A DNA stretch of 64,000 nucleotides from Petrocella atlantisensis (GCF_900538275.1 NZ_LR130778.1:1856001-1920000); one strand, 5' to 3'. Shown: positions 20,645 to 30,843, counted from the first letter of the stretch. Numbers and translations: made by a program. Notes: generated by a model not told the origin, from the letters alone.

Positions 20645-21604
20645 ATGTTTTTAGATCACATGGTTTTACTCACTCAGAACACAACTTTTATAATTGGACC
20701 AATTGCTCAGTTATTCGGTATTATTATGGATACAATTTATAATATTTTCAGTAATATGGGTATTAAATCATTAGGTATTAGTATTATCGTATTTACATTG
20801 ATTGTTAGAACCTTAATGTTACCTCTTGCATTTAAACAACAAAAATCCATGCAGGAAATGCAAAAAATTCAACCTGAATTAAAAAAAATTCAAGATAAAT
20901 ATAAAAACAAAAAAGACCCAGAGTCACAACAAAAATTTCAAATGGAAATGAACCAACTTTATAAAGAACATGGTGTAAGTCCTTTTGGTGGATGTTTACC
21001 TGTTTTGGTACAGTTTCCAATTATTATTGCTTTGTTTCAAGTACTTAGAAATCTTCCGGCTTATATTAAAAGTGTCGGTCTAATATATGAAGATATTGTA
21101 CGTATTGTTTTACCTGTTGAAGGTTCAGAAGGTATTTTGACACAATGGGCCAGTGAAGTCATGGTTAAGAATTTTGATATTACGAACGTGCAAATGGCAA
21201 TAGATGTGTTGGCAAAATTCAGTTCAGAACAATGGACAATTTTTATTGATCAATTTAACTCAGTAGCACATCTTATAACGCCTAGTTTAGAAAAAATCAC
21301 AGAAATGTATATGTTCCTAGGAATTAATTTGGCAGACAAACCAAACTTGATGTCTATTGGCGTTTTACTACCATTATTAAATGTTGTGGTACAATTCATG
21401 GTTATGAAGTCAAGTACAGCATCGGCTTCAGCAGAACAAAACTCAACACAGAAATCCATGTTATATACTATGCCTCTTATTACGGCATTCTTCGTGTCAA
21501 CAATGCCTGCTGGATTAGGTTTATATTGGTTGGCAAGTAGTATTTTCCAATGGGCACAGCAAGTGGTCATTAATAGTCATTTAAAGGATAAAGAGAAAAA
21601 ATAG
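20645..21604 (+). CDS. yidC: Membrane protein insertase YidC/OxaA/SpoIIIJ
   Basis: A 319-residue insertase. It contains the N-terminal transmembrane region, the conserved IIVFTLIVRTLMLPLAFKQQ with the hydrophilic-groove arginine, the coiled cytoplasmic hairpin rich in Lys/Gln (about residues 70-105), and the C-terminal membrane segments around AGLGLYWLASSIFQWAQQ. Unlike many Gram-positive YidC it shows no clear lipobox. A moderately long extracytoplasmic insertion (about residues 135-230) separates TM2 and TM3. AGGAGGATTC precedes ATG 20645. Confidence 0.95.
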   Translation: MFLDHMVLLTQNTTFIIGPIAQLFGIIMDTIYNIFSNMGIKSLGISIIVFTLIVRTLMLPLAFKQQKSMQEMQKIQPELKKIQDKYKNKKDPESQQKFQMEMNQLYKEHGVSPFGGCLPVLVQFPIIIALFQVLRNLPAYIKSVGLIYEDIVRIVLPVEGSEGILTQWASEVMVKNFDITNVQMAIDVLAKFSSEQWTIFIDQFNSVAHLITPSLEKITEMYMFLGINLADKPNLMSIGVLLPLLNVVVQFMVMKSSTASASAEQNSTQKSMLYTMPLITAFFVSTMPAGLGLYWLASSIFQWAQQVVINSHLKDKEKK

Positions 21605-21619
21605 GAGGGATTGGTCTTC

Positions 21620-22312
21620 ATGAGGTATGTTGAAAAACAGGCAAAAACTGTAGAAGACGCTATAACAGAAGCACTGGTTGAAATGGGCGCTACGAGTGAT
21701 CAAGTTACAGTAGAAGTTATTGAAAAAGGACCAAGCGGTTTAATGAGCATTTTTAGTAGTAAGCTAGCAAAAGTCCGAGTATATAAGAAAATTAATGTTG
21801 AACAAGTTGCCTATGATTTTTTAGAAGAAGTATTTCAAAAAATGAATATTGAGGTTAGTATTCAAGTGTCTTTGGATGAACATAACAATATGACTATTGA
21901 TTTAAGTGGACCTAGTATGGGTGTTTTGATTGGTAAGAGAGGGCAAACACTTGACTCCTTGCAATATTTAGTCAGTTTGGTTGTTAACAAAGAAGCGGAT
22001 AGCTATATGCGTGTTAAGTTAGATACTGAGAACTATAGGGATCGACGTAAAGAAACCTTGGAGACTCTAGCTAAGAACTTAGCACACAAAGTAAAAATTA
22101 CTAAAAAGAAATTTATATTAGAACCTATGAATCCTTATGAGCGACGTATTATCCATTCAACATTACAAAATAATAAAAATGTTGAAACACATAGTGAAGG
22201 TGATGAACCTTATAGAAAAGTAGTTATAACACCATCATTGAAAAACGCACATAAGCCAAAAGAGTCTGTTGGGCCAAAAACCACGCATAAGAGAGTTGCA
22301 AAGAAGCAATGA
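21620..22312 (+). CDS. jag: RNA-binding protein Jag/KhpB
   Basis: A 230-residue protein with the Jag N-terminal domain (KTVEDAITEALVEMG), a type II KH domain (GVLIGKRGQTLDSLQYLVS) and an R3H domain (MNPYERRIIHSTLQ), ending in a basic tail. KhpB binds many small RNAs and mRNAs. ATG 21620 is preferred over a TTG nine bases earlier because GGAGGG then has proper spacing. It follows yidC by 15 bases and is followed by a terminator-like hairpin. Confidence 0.95.
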   Translation: MRYVEKQAKTVEDAITEALVEMGATSDQVTVEVIEKGPSGLMSIFSSKLAKVRVYKKINVEQVAYDFLEEVFQKMNIEVSIQVSLDEHNNMTIDLSGPSMGVLIGKRGQTLDSLQYLVSLVVNKEADSYMRVKLDTENYRDRRKETLETLAKNLAHKVKITKKKFILEPMNPYERRIIHSTLQNNKNVETHSEGDEPYRKVVITPSLKNAHKPKESVGPKTTHKRVAKKQ

Positions 22313-22322
22313 TGTATACAGA

Positions 22323-22354
22323 AATAAAACCCATGCTAAGGCATGGGTTTTATT
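22323..22354 (+). terminator. Hairpin between jag and mnmE
   Basis: A 14-base perfect stem AATAAAACCCATGC (22323-22336) with GCATGGGTTTTATT (22341-22354) and a TAAG loop; T-rich 3' arm. It lies between the jag stop and the mnmE ribosome site, so it is a terminator or attenuator separating the two gene groups. Confidence 0.75.
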
Positions 22355-22370
22355 AGATAAGGAGTTTAAT

Positions 22371-23756
22371 ATGTTGACGGATACCATTTGTTCCATAGCA
22401 ACAGCTTTATCCCCGTCAGGAATTGGAATAATTCGTGTTAGTGGTGATAATAGTATATCAATCGTAAATAAAATTTTTAAATCTGTTCATAAAGGTTTGA
22501 AACTTAATCAAGTAAAGACGCATACCATTCATTATGGACATATTATAATGCCAAATACAGAAGAAATTATTGATGAAGTTATGGTATCTGTAATGAAGGG
22601 TCCACATAGCTTCACGCGTGAAGATGTTGTAGAAATCAATTGTCATGGTGGTATAATGGTGCTAGAGAATGTTTTAAAGCTTGTCTTAACCATGGGTGCT
22701 AGGCTTTCCGAACCAGGTGAATTTACAAAAAGGGCATTTATGAATGGTCGTATTGATTTATCCCAAGCTGAGGCAGTTATTGATATCATTAATTCTAAAA
22801 CTCAATTATCATTAAAATCATCCGTTAATCAGCTTAATGGACAATTGAGCAATAAAATGGATATGATCAAGAATCAGTTAATTCATTTGATAGCACATAT
22901 AGAGGCTTCCATCGATTACCCTGAGTATGATATTGAAGCACTTAATCAGGACAAAGTAAAATTGGATATTGAAAAAATTATCAAAGATATTTATGAATTA
23001 ATGCGAACCTATGATAGTGGAAAACTCATTAGAGAAGGTATAAGTACAGCAATAATAGGTAAGCCGAATGTAGGTAAGTCATCTCTTCTTAATGCGATGT
23101 TGAAAGAGGAAAGGGCGATTGTAACAGATATTCCCGGAACAACAAGAGATGTGCTTGAAGAATATATGAATATTCATGGTATACCTTTAAAACTAGTAGA
23201 TACTGCAGGTATAAGAGTTACAGATGATCAAATAGAAAAAATAGGTGTTCAAAGATCAAAGTCGAAGTTAGAGGAAGCCGACTTGATTATCTTCGTACTA
23301 GATGCTTCTAGAGCCTTAGATGAAGAAGATTTACACATTATTGAACTTATCAAAGATAGAGAAGTTATTTGCTTGTTTAATAAAATGGATTTGGATGAAA
23401 AAATTGATCGAAAGAGTATTGAGGGTGTATTAGATCATGGTTATATGATTGATATATCCGCTAAAAATGTTGAAGGAATTGATGCGCTAGAGCATGCCAT
23501 TAAGGATATGTTTTATCTTGGTGAAATTGATGTGAATAATGATCTATACATCACAAATGTAAGGCACAAGAATGCACTAGAAAAAGCTTTAATTAGCTTA
23601 AATGAAGTTTTGGAGTCGATTAATAATAAGATGCCTGAGGATTGTTGGTCGATAGATCTAAAAAATGCCTATGAAAATATAGGTATTATTACAGGTGACA
23701 CAGTTAATGAAGATATGATAAAAGAAATATTCAGTCGTTTTTGTTTGGGCAAATAG
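22371..23756 (+). CDS. mnmE: tRNA U34 modification GTPase MnmE
   Basis: A 461-residue GTPase that, with MnmG, modifies uridine 34 of certain tRNAs. The N-terminal formyl-THF-binding domain starts TDTICSIATALSPSGIGIIR; the G domain has GKPNVGKSSLLN, DTAGIR and NKMD; the protein ends in the catalytic CLGK. ATG 22371 lies behind AAGGAG; an in-frame extension overlapping jag is not credible because it crosses the hairpin. mnmG follows after 31 bases. Confidence 0.97.
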   Translation: MLTDTICSIATALSPSGIGIIRVSGDNSISIVNKIFKSVHKGLKLNQVKTHTIHYGHIIMPNTEEIIDEVMVSVMKGPHSFTREDVVEINCHGGIMVLENVLKLVLTMGARLSEPGEFTKRAFMNGRIDLSQAEAVIDIINSKTQLSLKSSVNQLNGQLSNKMDMIKNQLIHLIAHIEASIDYPEYDIEALNQDKVKLDIEKIIKDIYELMRTYDSGKLIREGISTAIIGKPNVGKSSLLNAMLKEERAIVTDIPGTTRDVLEEYMNIHGIPLKLVDTAGIRVTDDQIEKIGVQRSKSKLEEADLIIFVLDASRALDEEDLHIIELIKDREVICLFNKMDLDEKIDRKSIEGVLDHGYMIDISAKNVEGIDALEHAIKDMFYLGEIDVNNDLYITNVRHKNALEKALISLNEVLESINNKMPEDCWSIDLKNAYENIGIITGDTVNEDMIKEIFSRFCLGK

Positions 23757-23787
23757 TCTTTTACCATTGATTAGATAGGAGTAAACA

Positions 23788-25692
23788 ATGACAGGTAGTA
23801 ATGAAGTATATGAAGTAATTGTCGTTGGCGGCGGACATGCTGGTTGTGAAGCTGCTTTGGCAAACGCAAGACGTGGTATAAAAACCATATTATTTGCAGT
23901 TAATTTAGATAGTATAGCTATGTTGCCGTGTAACCCTAGTATAGGTGGCACATCTAAAGGACATTTAGTAAGAGAAATCGATGCCTTGGGAGGTGAAATG
24001 GGTAAAAATATTGACAAGACTTATCTTCAATCGAGAATGCTAAATACCGGAAAAGGTCCTGCTGTACACTCTTTGAGAGCACAAGCAGATAAACATAAGT
24101 ATGCCAGCACAATGAAAAGGACTTTGGAACAACAAGAGAATCTCCACATTCGACAGTCAGAAGTTGTGGATATTCTAATTGAAGATCACGAGGTCAAAGG
24201 TGTAAAAACAGTTTCAGGTACCATATATGAAGGTAAAGCAGTGATTATCGCTACTGGCACTTATCTTAAAGCAAAATGTATATATGGAGAAGTAGAAATC
24301 AATAGTGGTCCTAATGGCCTTCAAGCTGCTAACCATCTATCAGATGCACTTAAAAAACATGGTATTAGTATGTATAGATTTAAGACAGGTACGCCGGCTA
24401 GAATCGACGGTAATACCATTGATTTCACAAAGATGGAAGAGCAAGCCGGTGATTTAAAAGTGGTACCATTTTCATTTGAGAATAAAGCATCAGATATAGA
24501 AAGAAAACAAATCCCTTGTTGGCTTGCATATACTAATGCGTCCACCCATGATAAAATTAGAGAAAATTTAAGTAGGTCTCCATTGTACAGTGGGGTTATT
24601 GAGGGAACAGGACCTAGATATTGTCCATCAATTGAAGACAAAGTTGTAAGGTTTGCTGATAAAGATCGACATCAAGTGTTTCTCGAGCCAGAGGGCGAAG
24701 ATACATCAGAAATGTACGTACAAGGTATGTCAAGTTCCTTACCGGAAGATGTACAAAAAGCAATGCTTAGAACCATACCTGGTATGGAAAAGTGTCAAAT
24801 TATGAGAACCGGTTATGCCATTGAGTATGATTGTATTGATTCTTTGCAGCTTCATCCTACTTTAGAGTTTAAAGAAATAAAAGGTCTTTTCAGTGCCGGA
24901 CAATTTAATGGCAGTTCGGGTTACGAAGAAGCTGCAGCTCAAGGATTGGTTGCAGGCATTAACGCTGGCCAACGCATATTGAATGAAGAAATGATAGTCA
25001 TTAGTCGATCAGAAGGCTATATAGGTGTATTAATTGATGATCTTGTTACAAAAGGTACAAAAGAACCCTATAGAATGATGACGTCTAGAGCTGAGTATAG
25101 ATTGCTTTTAAGACAAGATAATGCGGATTTGAGGTTGACAGATATTGGCTATAAAGTCGGGCTTATAACAGAATTACGTTACGCAAAATTTTGTGCAAAA
25201 AGAAGAGCAATAGAGCAAGAAGTAAAAAGATTAAAAAATACTACAGTAGGTGTAAAACCTGTCGTATTAAGCTATTTGGAAGAAAGAGGTAGTACACCTC
25301 TAAAATCAGGTGCAGTTTTAGGAGAATTACTAAAAAGACCGGAGATTGACTACATATCTATGGCAGTTATAGATGCTGAACGGGTACCTCTTGAAGAAGA
25401 TGTGGTTGAGCAGGTTGAGATAACTCTAAAATACGAAGGATACATTAAACGACAAGAGCAACAAGTGGAACAGTTTAAAAGACTTGAACTCAAGTATATA
25501 CCAGAATCCATCAATTATGACGAAGTCTATAGCCTTAGAATTGAAGCAAAACAAAAGCTAAATATGGTAAAACCGATATCTATCGGGCAGGCTTCTCGTA
25601 TTTCCGGTGTATCACCTGCAGATATATCTGTACTACTGGTATATTTGGAACAATATAAACATAAGATGGGAAATGATCATGAACATAAATAA
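23788..25692 (+). CDS. mnmG: tRNA uridine-5-carboxymethylaminomethyl modification enzyme MnmG
   Basis: A 634-residue FAD enzyme working with MnmE. The dinucleotide fold [19 protein letters not shown] is at the N-terminus; [19 protein letters not shown]-like and [13 protein letters not shown] segments are conserved (here written [19 protein letters not shown]). AGGAGTAAAC precedes ATG 23788. The last 14 bases overlap the start of rsmG in another frame, so translation is coupled. Length is typical. Confidence 0.97.
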   Translation: MTGSNEVYEVIVVGGGHAGCEAALANARRGIKTILFAVNLDSIAMLPCNPSIGGTSKGHLVREIDALGGEMGKNIDKTYLQSRMLNTGKGPAVHSLRAQADKHKYASTMKRTLEQQENLHIRQSEVVDILIEDHEVKGVKTVSGTIYEGKAVIIATGTYLKAKCIYGEVEINSGPNGLQAANHLSDALKKHGISMYRFKTGTPARIDGNTIDFTKMEEQAGDLKVVPFSFENKASDIERKQIPCWLAYTNASTHDKIRENLSRSPLYSGVIEGTGPRYCPSIEDKVVRFADKDRHQVFLEPEGEDTSEMYVQGMSSSLPEDVQKAMLRTIPGMEKCQIMRTGYAIEYDCIDSLQLHPTLEFKEIKGLFSAGQFNGSSGYEEAAAQGLVAGINAGQRILNEEMIVISRSEGYIGVLIDDLVTKGTKEPYRMMTSRAEYRLLLRQDNADLRLTDIGYKVGLITELRYAKFCAKRRAIEQEVKRLKNTTVGVKPVVLSYLEERGSTPLKSGAVLGELLKRPEIDYISMAVIDAERVPLEEDVVEQVEITLKYEGYIKRQEQQVEQFKRLELKYIPESINYDEVYSLRIEAKQKLNMVKPISIGQASRISGVSPADISVLLVYLEQYKHKMGNDHEHK

Positions 25693-26389
25693 AATTACTG
25701 AAAAATTCAAGAATATTGACATACAATTGAACGAGCGACAGGCAGAACAGTTTTCTATTTATTATAAGGAACTTTGTATTTGGAACGATAAAATAAATTT
25801 AACGTCTATATTAGAAGAAGATGCAGTACTTATGAAACATTTTGTAGATAGCCTATTATCAACAAAAGTTATTGATTATAAGGATGTAAAACGACTGATT
25901 GATGTAGGTACAGGTGCTGGCTTTCCCGGTATTCCTATAAAAATTGTATACCCCCACATAGAAGTGGTTTTGCTCGATGCTCTAAGTAAACGTGTTATAT
26001 TTTTAGATCATGTCATTGAAAAACTAGATCTTAATGGTATTTCTGCGGTTCATGGGCGAGCGGAAGACCTTGCAAGAACAGATTTACGTGAATCATTCGA
26101 TCTTTGTGTATCAAGAGCAGTTAGTCAATTAAATGTTCTATGTGAGTATTGCTTACCTTTTATTTCTAATAATGGACTATTTATATCTTACAAGGGGAAT
26201 AAGACCATAGAAGAACTAGAACAAAGTAAGAACGCCATCTCTATACTTGGTGGAAAAGTTGAGTCAGTCGTTGACAATATTGTATTGGATGCTTCTACTA
26301 ATAGAGGCTTTGTCATCATTAGAAAAGAATCAATCACAGATGTAAAGTACCCAAGACGTGCAGGAAAGCCATTAAAGAGGCCATTATAA
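25679..26389 (+). CDS. rsmG: 16S rRNA m7G527 methyltransferase RsmG
   Basis: A 236-residue SAM-dependent methyltransferase that methylates G527 of 16S rRNA. The SAM site reads [17 protein letters not shown] (about residue 75) and the conserved [10 protein letters not shown] lies near residue 35. ATG 25679 (MNINKI) is preferred; ATG 25673 two codons earlier is also possible. The start lies inside the end of mnmG. The gene order mnmE-mnmG-rsmG-noc equals that of B. subtilis. Confidence 0.95.
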   Translation: MNINKITEKFKNIDIQLNERQAEQFSIYYKELCIWNDKINLTSILEEDAVLMKHFVDSLLSTKVIDYKDVKRLIDVGTGAGFPGIPIKIVYPHIEVVLLDALSKRVIFLDHVIEKLDLNGISAVHGRAEDLARTDLRESFDLCVSRAVSQLNVLCEYCLPFISNNGLFISYKGNKTIEELEQSKNAISILGGKVESVVDNIVLDASTNRGFVIIRKESITDVKYPRRAGKPLKRPL

Positions 26390-26413
26390 TTATTTCCCAG
26401 GCAATAATTTCTA

Positions 26414-26422
26414 TGCTATAAT
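26414..26422 (+). promoter_or_regulatory. Extended -10 promoter for noc
   Basis: TGCTATAAT, an extended -10 element, sits 45 bases before the noc start; no good -35 is seen. It would let noc be expressed separately from rsmG. Confidence 0.55.
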
Positions 26423-26467
26423 GATGATGAAATGAATGTAAACAATATGTATAAAGGCGGTTATTTT

Positions 26468-27277
26468 ATGAATCCCGATTTATCCTATCAAGTATTTCAG
26501 ATACCAGTTGAGTTTATAAGTCCGAATCCAAACCAACCTAGATACAGATTCGATGATGCTATGTTGACTGAGTTGGCAGAGTCCATTAGACTTTATGGTA
26601 TTATGCAACCAATTAGTGTAAGGTTGCTTGAAGCGAATCAATATGAACTTGTGGCTGGTGAAAGAAGACTAAGAGCCGCTAAGCTACTAGAAATGACAAC
26701 TATTCCGGCATTAATCGTTAATGTTACAGAAAAAGATAGTGCCATATTGGCTTTAATAGAAAATTTGCAACGTGAGAATCTAAATTTTATTGAAGAAGCT
26801 AAAGGATTTGCTCAACTTATTTCTAATTATGGTCTAAAGCAGCAAGAACTTGCGAATCAATTAGGAAAAAGCCAATCAACAATAGCCAACAAGTTAAGAT
26901 TGCTTAATCTTTCAGAAAACGTCCAAAATCAGTTATTAAACGCTGATTTGACAGAACGTCACGGAAGAGTATTATTAAAACTTGAAAATGAAGACGATCA
27001 ATTAAAACTTGTAGAGCGTATGATTAATGATAAGTTGAATGTAAGTCAGAGCGAAAAGCTTGTTAATAAAATATTAGTAGAACAAAGTCTAAACAACGAA
27101 AACATTTCAGAAAAAGTCGTTGTAAAAGGTTATTTAAAAGATATTCGCTTATTTACCAACACCATAAAGCAAGCAGTGGAAATGGTAAAACATACAGGTA
27201 TAGATATAAATTATCAAATCAAGCAGACTGAAGAGGCGTATGAAATTAGTATACGAATTCCTATGGAGGATAGTTAG
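26468..27277 (+). CDS. noc: ParB-family nucleoid occlusion protein Noc
   Basis: A 269-residue ParB-like CTPase/DNA-binding protein. Visible motifs are VAGERRLRAAKL, the CTP-site motif ENLQRENLNFIEEA and a KorB/HTH stretch QELANQLGKSQSTIANKLRLL. Its place right after rsmG, separate from the parA-parB locus, is that of Noc, which blocks Z-ring assembly over the nucleoid. A typical Noc N-terminal amphipathic membrane anchor is not obvious, so a second ParB function cannot be excluded. ATG 26468 has GGCGG eight bases upstream. Confidence 0.85.
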   Translation: MNPDLSYQVFQIPVEFISPNPNQPRYRFDDAMLTELAESIRLYGIMQPISVRLLEANQYELVAGERRLRAAKLLEMTTIPALIVNVTEKDSAILALIENLQRENLNFIEEAKGFAQLISNYGLKQQELANQLGKSQSTIANKLRLLNLSENVQNQLLNADLTERHGRVLLKLENEDDQLKLVERMINDKLNVSQSEKLVNKILVEQSLNNENISEKVVVKGYLKDIRLFTNTIKQAVEMVKHTGIDINYQIKQTEEAYEISIRIPMEDS

Positions 27278-27279
27278 AA

Positions 27280-27729
27280 ATGATAGAGGCAAGATATGTA
27301 TTTGGAAAGGAAGCTTTGGAACTCTGTGGTAGCATACGTTATGAAGTTTTTACAGAAGAACAAGGGGTTGACGTCCAGCACGAACGTGATTTTTATGATC
27401 ATTTTGCGCATCATGTGGTTGTAATGGAGGGTGACATAGCAGTTGCAACAGGAAGATTAGTTTTTACAAATGAGATTTTTTTACTAGGACGAATAGCGGT
27501 TCTAAAAAATCATAGAGGGAAAAATTATGGTGATTTGGTAGTAAGAATGTTAATTGACCGTGCTTTTAATATCGGTGCAGAAGAAGTAGAAGTTCATGCA
27601 CAATTATCTGTACAAGGATTTTATGAGAGTATTGGTTTTATACCTATAGGTGAACCATTTTATGAAGCAGGTATTGAGCATATAAGGATGATCATAGATC
27701 AAAATAGCCTTCAAAAGAGTTGCCAGTAA
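27280..27729 (+). CDS. GNAT-family N-acetyltransferase
   Basis: A 149-residue acetyl-CoA-dependent transferase of the YjcF/ElaA-like branch. It shows IRYEVFTEEQGVD, LGRIAVLKNHRGKNYGDLVV (the acetyl-CoA loop) and VQGFYESIGFIPIGEPFYE. The start is two bases after the noc stop, so it is co-translated with noc. A strong hairpin ends the transcript. The substrate is unknown. Confidence 0.88.
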   Translation: MIEARYVFGKEALELCGSIRYEVFTEEQGVDVQHERDFYDHFAHHVVVMEGDIAVATGRLVFTNEIFLLGRIAVLKNHRGKNYGDLVVRMLIDRAFNIGAEEVEVHAQLSVQGFYESIGFIPIGEPFYEAGIEHIRMIIDQNSLQKSCQ

Positions 27730-27787
27730 ATATAAAGGATAAGCGCCCAGTTTACTTATAAGTAGACTGGGCGCTTATCCTTTATAT
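27730..27787. terminator. Bidirectional terminator
   Basis: Two perfect 22-base arms (27730-27751 and 27766-27787) around a 14-base loop, GC-rich in the middle (GCGCCC) and A/T-rich at the base. It separates the convergent GNAT and hydrolase genes. Confidence 0.88.
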
Positions 27788-27808
27788 TATGACATCTTAA
27801 CTCTATTT

Positions 27809-28753
27809 TTAATGAAGATATACCATAAGAACTTCTAGAGTTGATTCGGGTTTTTCCAAATGTGGGTAATTTTTGGATCGATCAATAGTGGAACTCTCTA
27901 TGGCAGGATTTAATGATTTATAGTTGTTGATGAGAGCTTCATAATCACTATTGGTGCGTGTACCTTGAATTATAAAAATATTATTGTTAATTTTTGATAT
28001 CGCCTCTTTGATATTAACGTTATTAAAATGGCATAAATCAGAAGCATAGGTATATTTAGAAGCACTTCCACTTAAATGAGCAGCTTCTCTAAAAGTATCA
28101 ATATAAGCTAATTTAAGATGAATGGGGTTATAAAACTTATTCTTTAGACTTCGTCGAATCATCAACCTTGAAAACATAATATTATAGAATGTTGTACCAA
28201 TAACAGGTAATTCAATTAAAAACTTATTTAACTTGTCTTTACGTTTAGGATTTCTTGAGAGATCATCAAAATCACCTGGATTAATAAAAATGAGACTATT
28301 AAAGACTTCTGGATTTTGTAAGCAAGCCATTGTTGCATAAGCATTACTTCTTCCGCTTGTTAAGACGGAAGTTTTTTCCCGAATAACATTTTTTCTGAAA
28401 TCAAGAAGTAATTGAACAAAAAGATAAGCAGTATATGTAATTTTGGGCTTATCAGATTTTCCATAACCAATTAAATCAAGAGCATATACGCGGTGATTTT
28501 TTGCGAGGGTATCGATAAGCTTATTATACTCATAGGAAGAGCTATCAGCTGAAGTATCATGTATGAGAAGAAGGCTGGAACCTCTTCCCTGAACCGTATA
28601 GAATATTTTACCGAATTTCCATTGGTAGTAATGTGCTCTACTATGATATAGCTTTTCTTTTATAGTAGAGAGTGAGAAAATAAGTCGGTTATATAAGAAT
28701 AAAAGGCAAGTAGCAAAACCTATAAGTACTAATTTCTGAGAAATTTTTTTCAA
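27809..28753 (-). CDS. Membrane-anchored alpha/beta hydrolase
   Basis: A 314-residue alpha/beta hydrolase with an N-terminal hydrophobic anchor (about residues 7-25). TTG 28753 is taken as start because AAGGGAG lies 8 bases upstream. The fold is seen in LLLIHDTSADSSSY (oxyanion region, HD in place of HG), the strand VYALDLIGYGKSDKP, a nucleophile elbow SGRSNAYA and a C-terminal histidine in NYPHLEKPE. The elbow has Ala where Gly is usual (G-x-S-x-A) and the motif is otherwise degenerate, so activity is plausible but not certain. It stands alone, divergent from degS. Confidence 0.75.
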   Translation of the reverse strand: MKKISQKLVLIGFATCLLFLYNRLIFSLSTIKEKLYHSRAHYYQWKFGKIFYTVQGRGSSLLLIHDTSADSSSYEYNKLIDTLAKNHRVYALDLIGYGKSDKPKITYTAYLFVQLLLDFRKNVIREKTSVLTSGRSNAYATMACLQNPEVFNSLIFINPGDFDDLSRNPKRKDKLNKFLIELPVIGTTFYNIMFSRLMIRRSLKNKFYNPIHLKLAYIDTFREAAHLSGSASKYTYASDLCHFNNVNIKEAISKINNNIFIIQGTRTNSDYEALINNYKSLNPAIESSTIDRSKNYPHLEKPESTLEVLMVYLH

Positions 28754-28874
28754 AAGAATAACTCCCTTCAAAGCAAGCAGAATATGTTGACTACTACTAT
28801 TATGGCCGAAAAACAGTTTTATTTCAATAGCAATCCTCTAATTACTTAAAATTAAAGTAATAATATATCAATAC

Positions 28875-28904
28875 CTTGTACACCATGTGAAATTAGTGAT
28901 ATAA
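28875..28904 (+). promoter_or_regulatory. Promoter of degS-degU
   Basis: TTGTAC, 18-base spacer, TATAAT (28899-28904), about 34 bases before the start codon. Confidence 0.65.
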
Positions 28905-28937
28905 TTATATGAAAACATATAATAAAGGAAAGTGGCT

Positions 28938-30113
28938 ATGTATAAGAAACAGTTTGACCAGTTGGATGAAATCATTGATAAAACCATTGATTCTATTAAG
29001 GACAGTGTTAAAGAGATAAAAGATATCAGTGATTATGCAAGACAAGAGTATCTTGAGCTTGAAGAGGAATTCCTTCGACTAAAAATTGAGGCCACTGACC
29101 TTATTGATCGCGTTGATTCTTTGGAGAGGAAGTACAGGTTATCCAAATCCAAACTTTTAATGATTAATAAGAATTTTAATATGTACAGTCAAGAGGAGAT
29201 GCAGCAAATATACGAAGCAACTGATAAGTTGAGGGTAGACTTAGCGGTTGAAAAAGAAAGAGAAATGAATCTGATAAAAAGAAGAAATGAACTCGAGTTG
29301 CATTTAAAATATGTACGAAAAATATCAGAAAAGGCGGAAAAACTTTCTTACAATTTTGATATAGCGTATAGCGTTCTTTCTGGTGATTTGAAAAAAATTA
29401 CTGAAAAAATTGATGATATTCAAAATAAGGAGATTTGGGGCCTTAAAGTCATAGAAGCTCAAGAAATTGAGCGACAAAGAATAGCTCGAGATATGCACGA
29501 TGGACCAGCCCAAAGTCTTTCTAATCTCATTATTAAGACAGAACTTTGCATTAAACTGTTGGATATTGATATAGACCGTACAAAATTAGAACTTCAGACT
29601 TTAAAGATGTATATTAGAGGTACCATTGATGAAACCAGACGAATGATTTATAATCTACGTCCGATGTCAATTGATGACCTTGGCTTAATACCAACTTTAG
29701 AACGTCTCATTGATAAAATGAGTGATGATCTAGGATTTACAATCGAGTTCAATGTAGTGGAATGTGAGGATTATGCAACTGAAGAAATTGATCCTGTTGT
29801 TAACTTAACGCTTTACCGCATTACACAAGAGGCACTTAATAATGTTTTGAAGTATTCAAAAGCTTCAAGAGTATGTGTGGACTTGACATATGAGGACAGT
29901 GGTATTGAACTAGAAATAACAGATAACGGCATTGGTTTTGAAGTTGGTGATATGAAGTTGCGACTTGAAGATAATAAAGGATTTGGTATGTCTATGATGC
30001 GAGAAAGAGCTAATCTTTTATCTAGTGAGTTTAAAATTGTATCAAAGTCAGGAAAAGGTACCTCAATACATATAAGAGTTCCCTTAATTAGTAAGGAGGA
30101 GAGACATGAGTAA
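28938..30113 (+). CDS. degS: DegS-type sensor histidine kinase
   Basis: A 391-residue cytoplasmic sensor kinase without membrane segments. The first 170 residues are a long coiled coil (DegS sensor), followed by the HisKA_3 phosphoacceptor region ERQRIARDMHDGPAQSLSN and the HATPase_c boxes ALNNVLKYSKAS, DNGIGF and GFGMSMMRERA. ATG 28938 follows AAAGGAAAG. It overlaps degU by eight bases. In B. subtilis DegS-DegU controls exoenzymes, motility and competence; the regulon here is unknown. Confidence 0.92.
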   Translation: MYKKQFDQLDEIIDKTIDSIKDSVKEIKDISDYARQEYLELEEEFLRLKIEATDLIDRVDSLERKYRLSKSKLLMINKNFNMYSQEEMQQIYEATDKLRVDLAVEKEREMNLIKRRNELELHLKYVRKISEKAEKLSYNFDIAYSVLSGDLKKITEKIDDIQNKEIWGLKVIEAQEIERQRIARDMHDGPAQSLSNLIIKTELCIKLLDIDIDRTKLELQTLKMYIRGTIDETRRMIYNLRPMSIDDLGLIPTLERLIDKMSDDLGFTIEFNVVECEDYATEEIDPVVNLTLYRITQEALNNVLKYSKASRVCVDLTYEDSGIELEITDNGIGFEVGDMKLRLEDNKGFGMSMMRERANLLSSEFKIVSKSGKGTSIHIRVPLISKEERHE

Positions 30114-30753
30114 AATTAGAATAATGATAGCCGATGACCATTCTATGGTAAGAGAAGGCTTAAAACAATTAGTAGAGTTAGAAGATGATATTATTGTAGT
30201 TGCCCAAGCTGGAAATGGTAATGAGACAATAGAGAAAATTATTGAGTATAATCCAGACGTGGTGTTGTTAGATATTAACATGCCAGAACGTAACGGACTC
30301 GAGGTATTAACATACTTAAAGCAAAATGATATTGTTGCTAACATTATTATTTTGACAATCCATAATGAGGTTGAATACCTTTACAAAGCAGTTGAAATAG
30401 GTGTCAAAGGTTATGTTCTAAAAGATTCTGAGTCTGATGTTCTGATACGTGCTATTCGATCTGTTTATGAAGGTGAGACGTATATTCAACCTAATATGGC
30501 ATCATTATTATTTAAGAAGATGAATAATGATGAAACGGGTGCGGTACACAATACAAGATTGACAAAAAGAGAAGTAGAAGTGCTCAAATTAATTACAGAA
30601 GGTTTACTTAATAAGGAAATTGCGCATAGACTTTGTATAAGTGAGAAAACAGTTAAGAATCATGTTTCTAATATTTTTAAGAAGATAGAAGTTTCCGATC
30701 GAACTCAAGCTGCAGTGTTTGCAATTAAGAATGCTATTGTGGAGTTGTTTTAG
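30106..30753 (+). CDS. degU: DegU-type response regulator
   Basis: A 215-residue NarL/FixJ-type regulator. The receiver domain has the acidic pair at IMIADDHS and the phosphorylated Asp in VVLLDINMPERNG (about residue 55); the LuxR-type helix-turn-helix reads LTKREVEVLKLITEGLLNKEIA with TVKNHVSNIF. The start lies within the 3' end of degS. A terminator and an R1 repeat array follow. Confidence 0.93.
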   Translation: MSKIRIMIADDHSMVREGLKQLVELEDDIIVVAQAGNGNETIEKIIEYNPDVVLLDINMPERNGLEVLTYLKQNDIVANIIILTIHNEVEYLYKAVEIGVKGYVLKDSESDVLIRAIRSVYEGETYIQPNMASLLFKKMNNDETGAVHNTRLTKREVEVLKLITEGLLNKEIAHRLCISEKTVKNHVSNIFKKIEVSDRTQAAVFAIKNAIVELF

Positions 30754-30806
30754 GAGTTTGGCATCAACTATGAATAATAAATATATAAACGTATTGGATT
30801 AGCTAA

Positions 30807-30841
30807 GTCTCTAGGAAGAAATATCTTAGAGGCTTTTTTTT
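30807..30841 (+). terminator. Terminator after degU
   Basis: A 10-base stem with G-U pairs (GTCTCTAGGA with TCTTAGAGGC), 7-base loop, then eight T. The T-run leads directly into the first R1 repeat. Confidence 0.85.
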
Positions 30842-30843
30842 GT

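Noticed and set aside
28771-28771. Upstream TTG at 28771 as the hydrolase start
   Set aside because: It would place the AAGGGAG ribosome site inside the coding region; the next TTG at 28753 has that site at the right distance.
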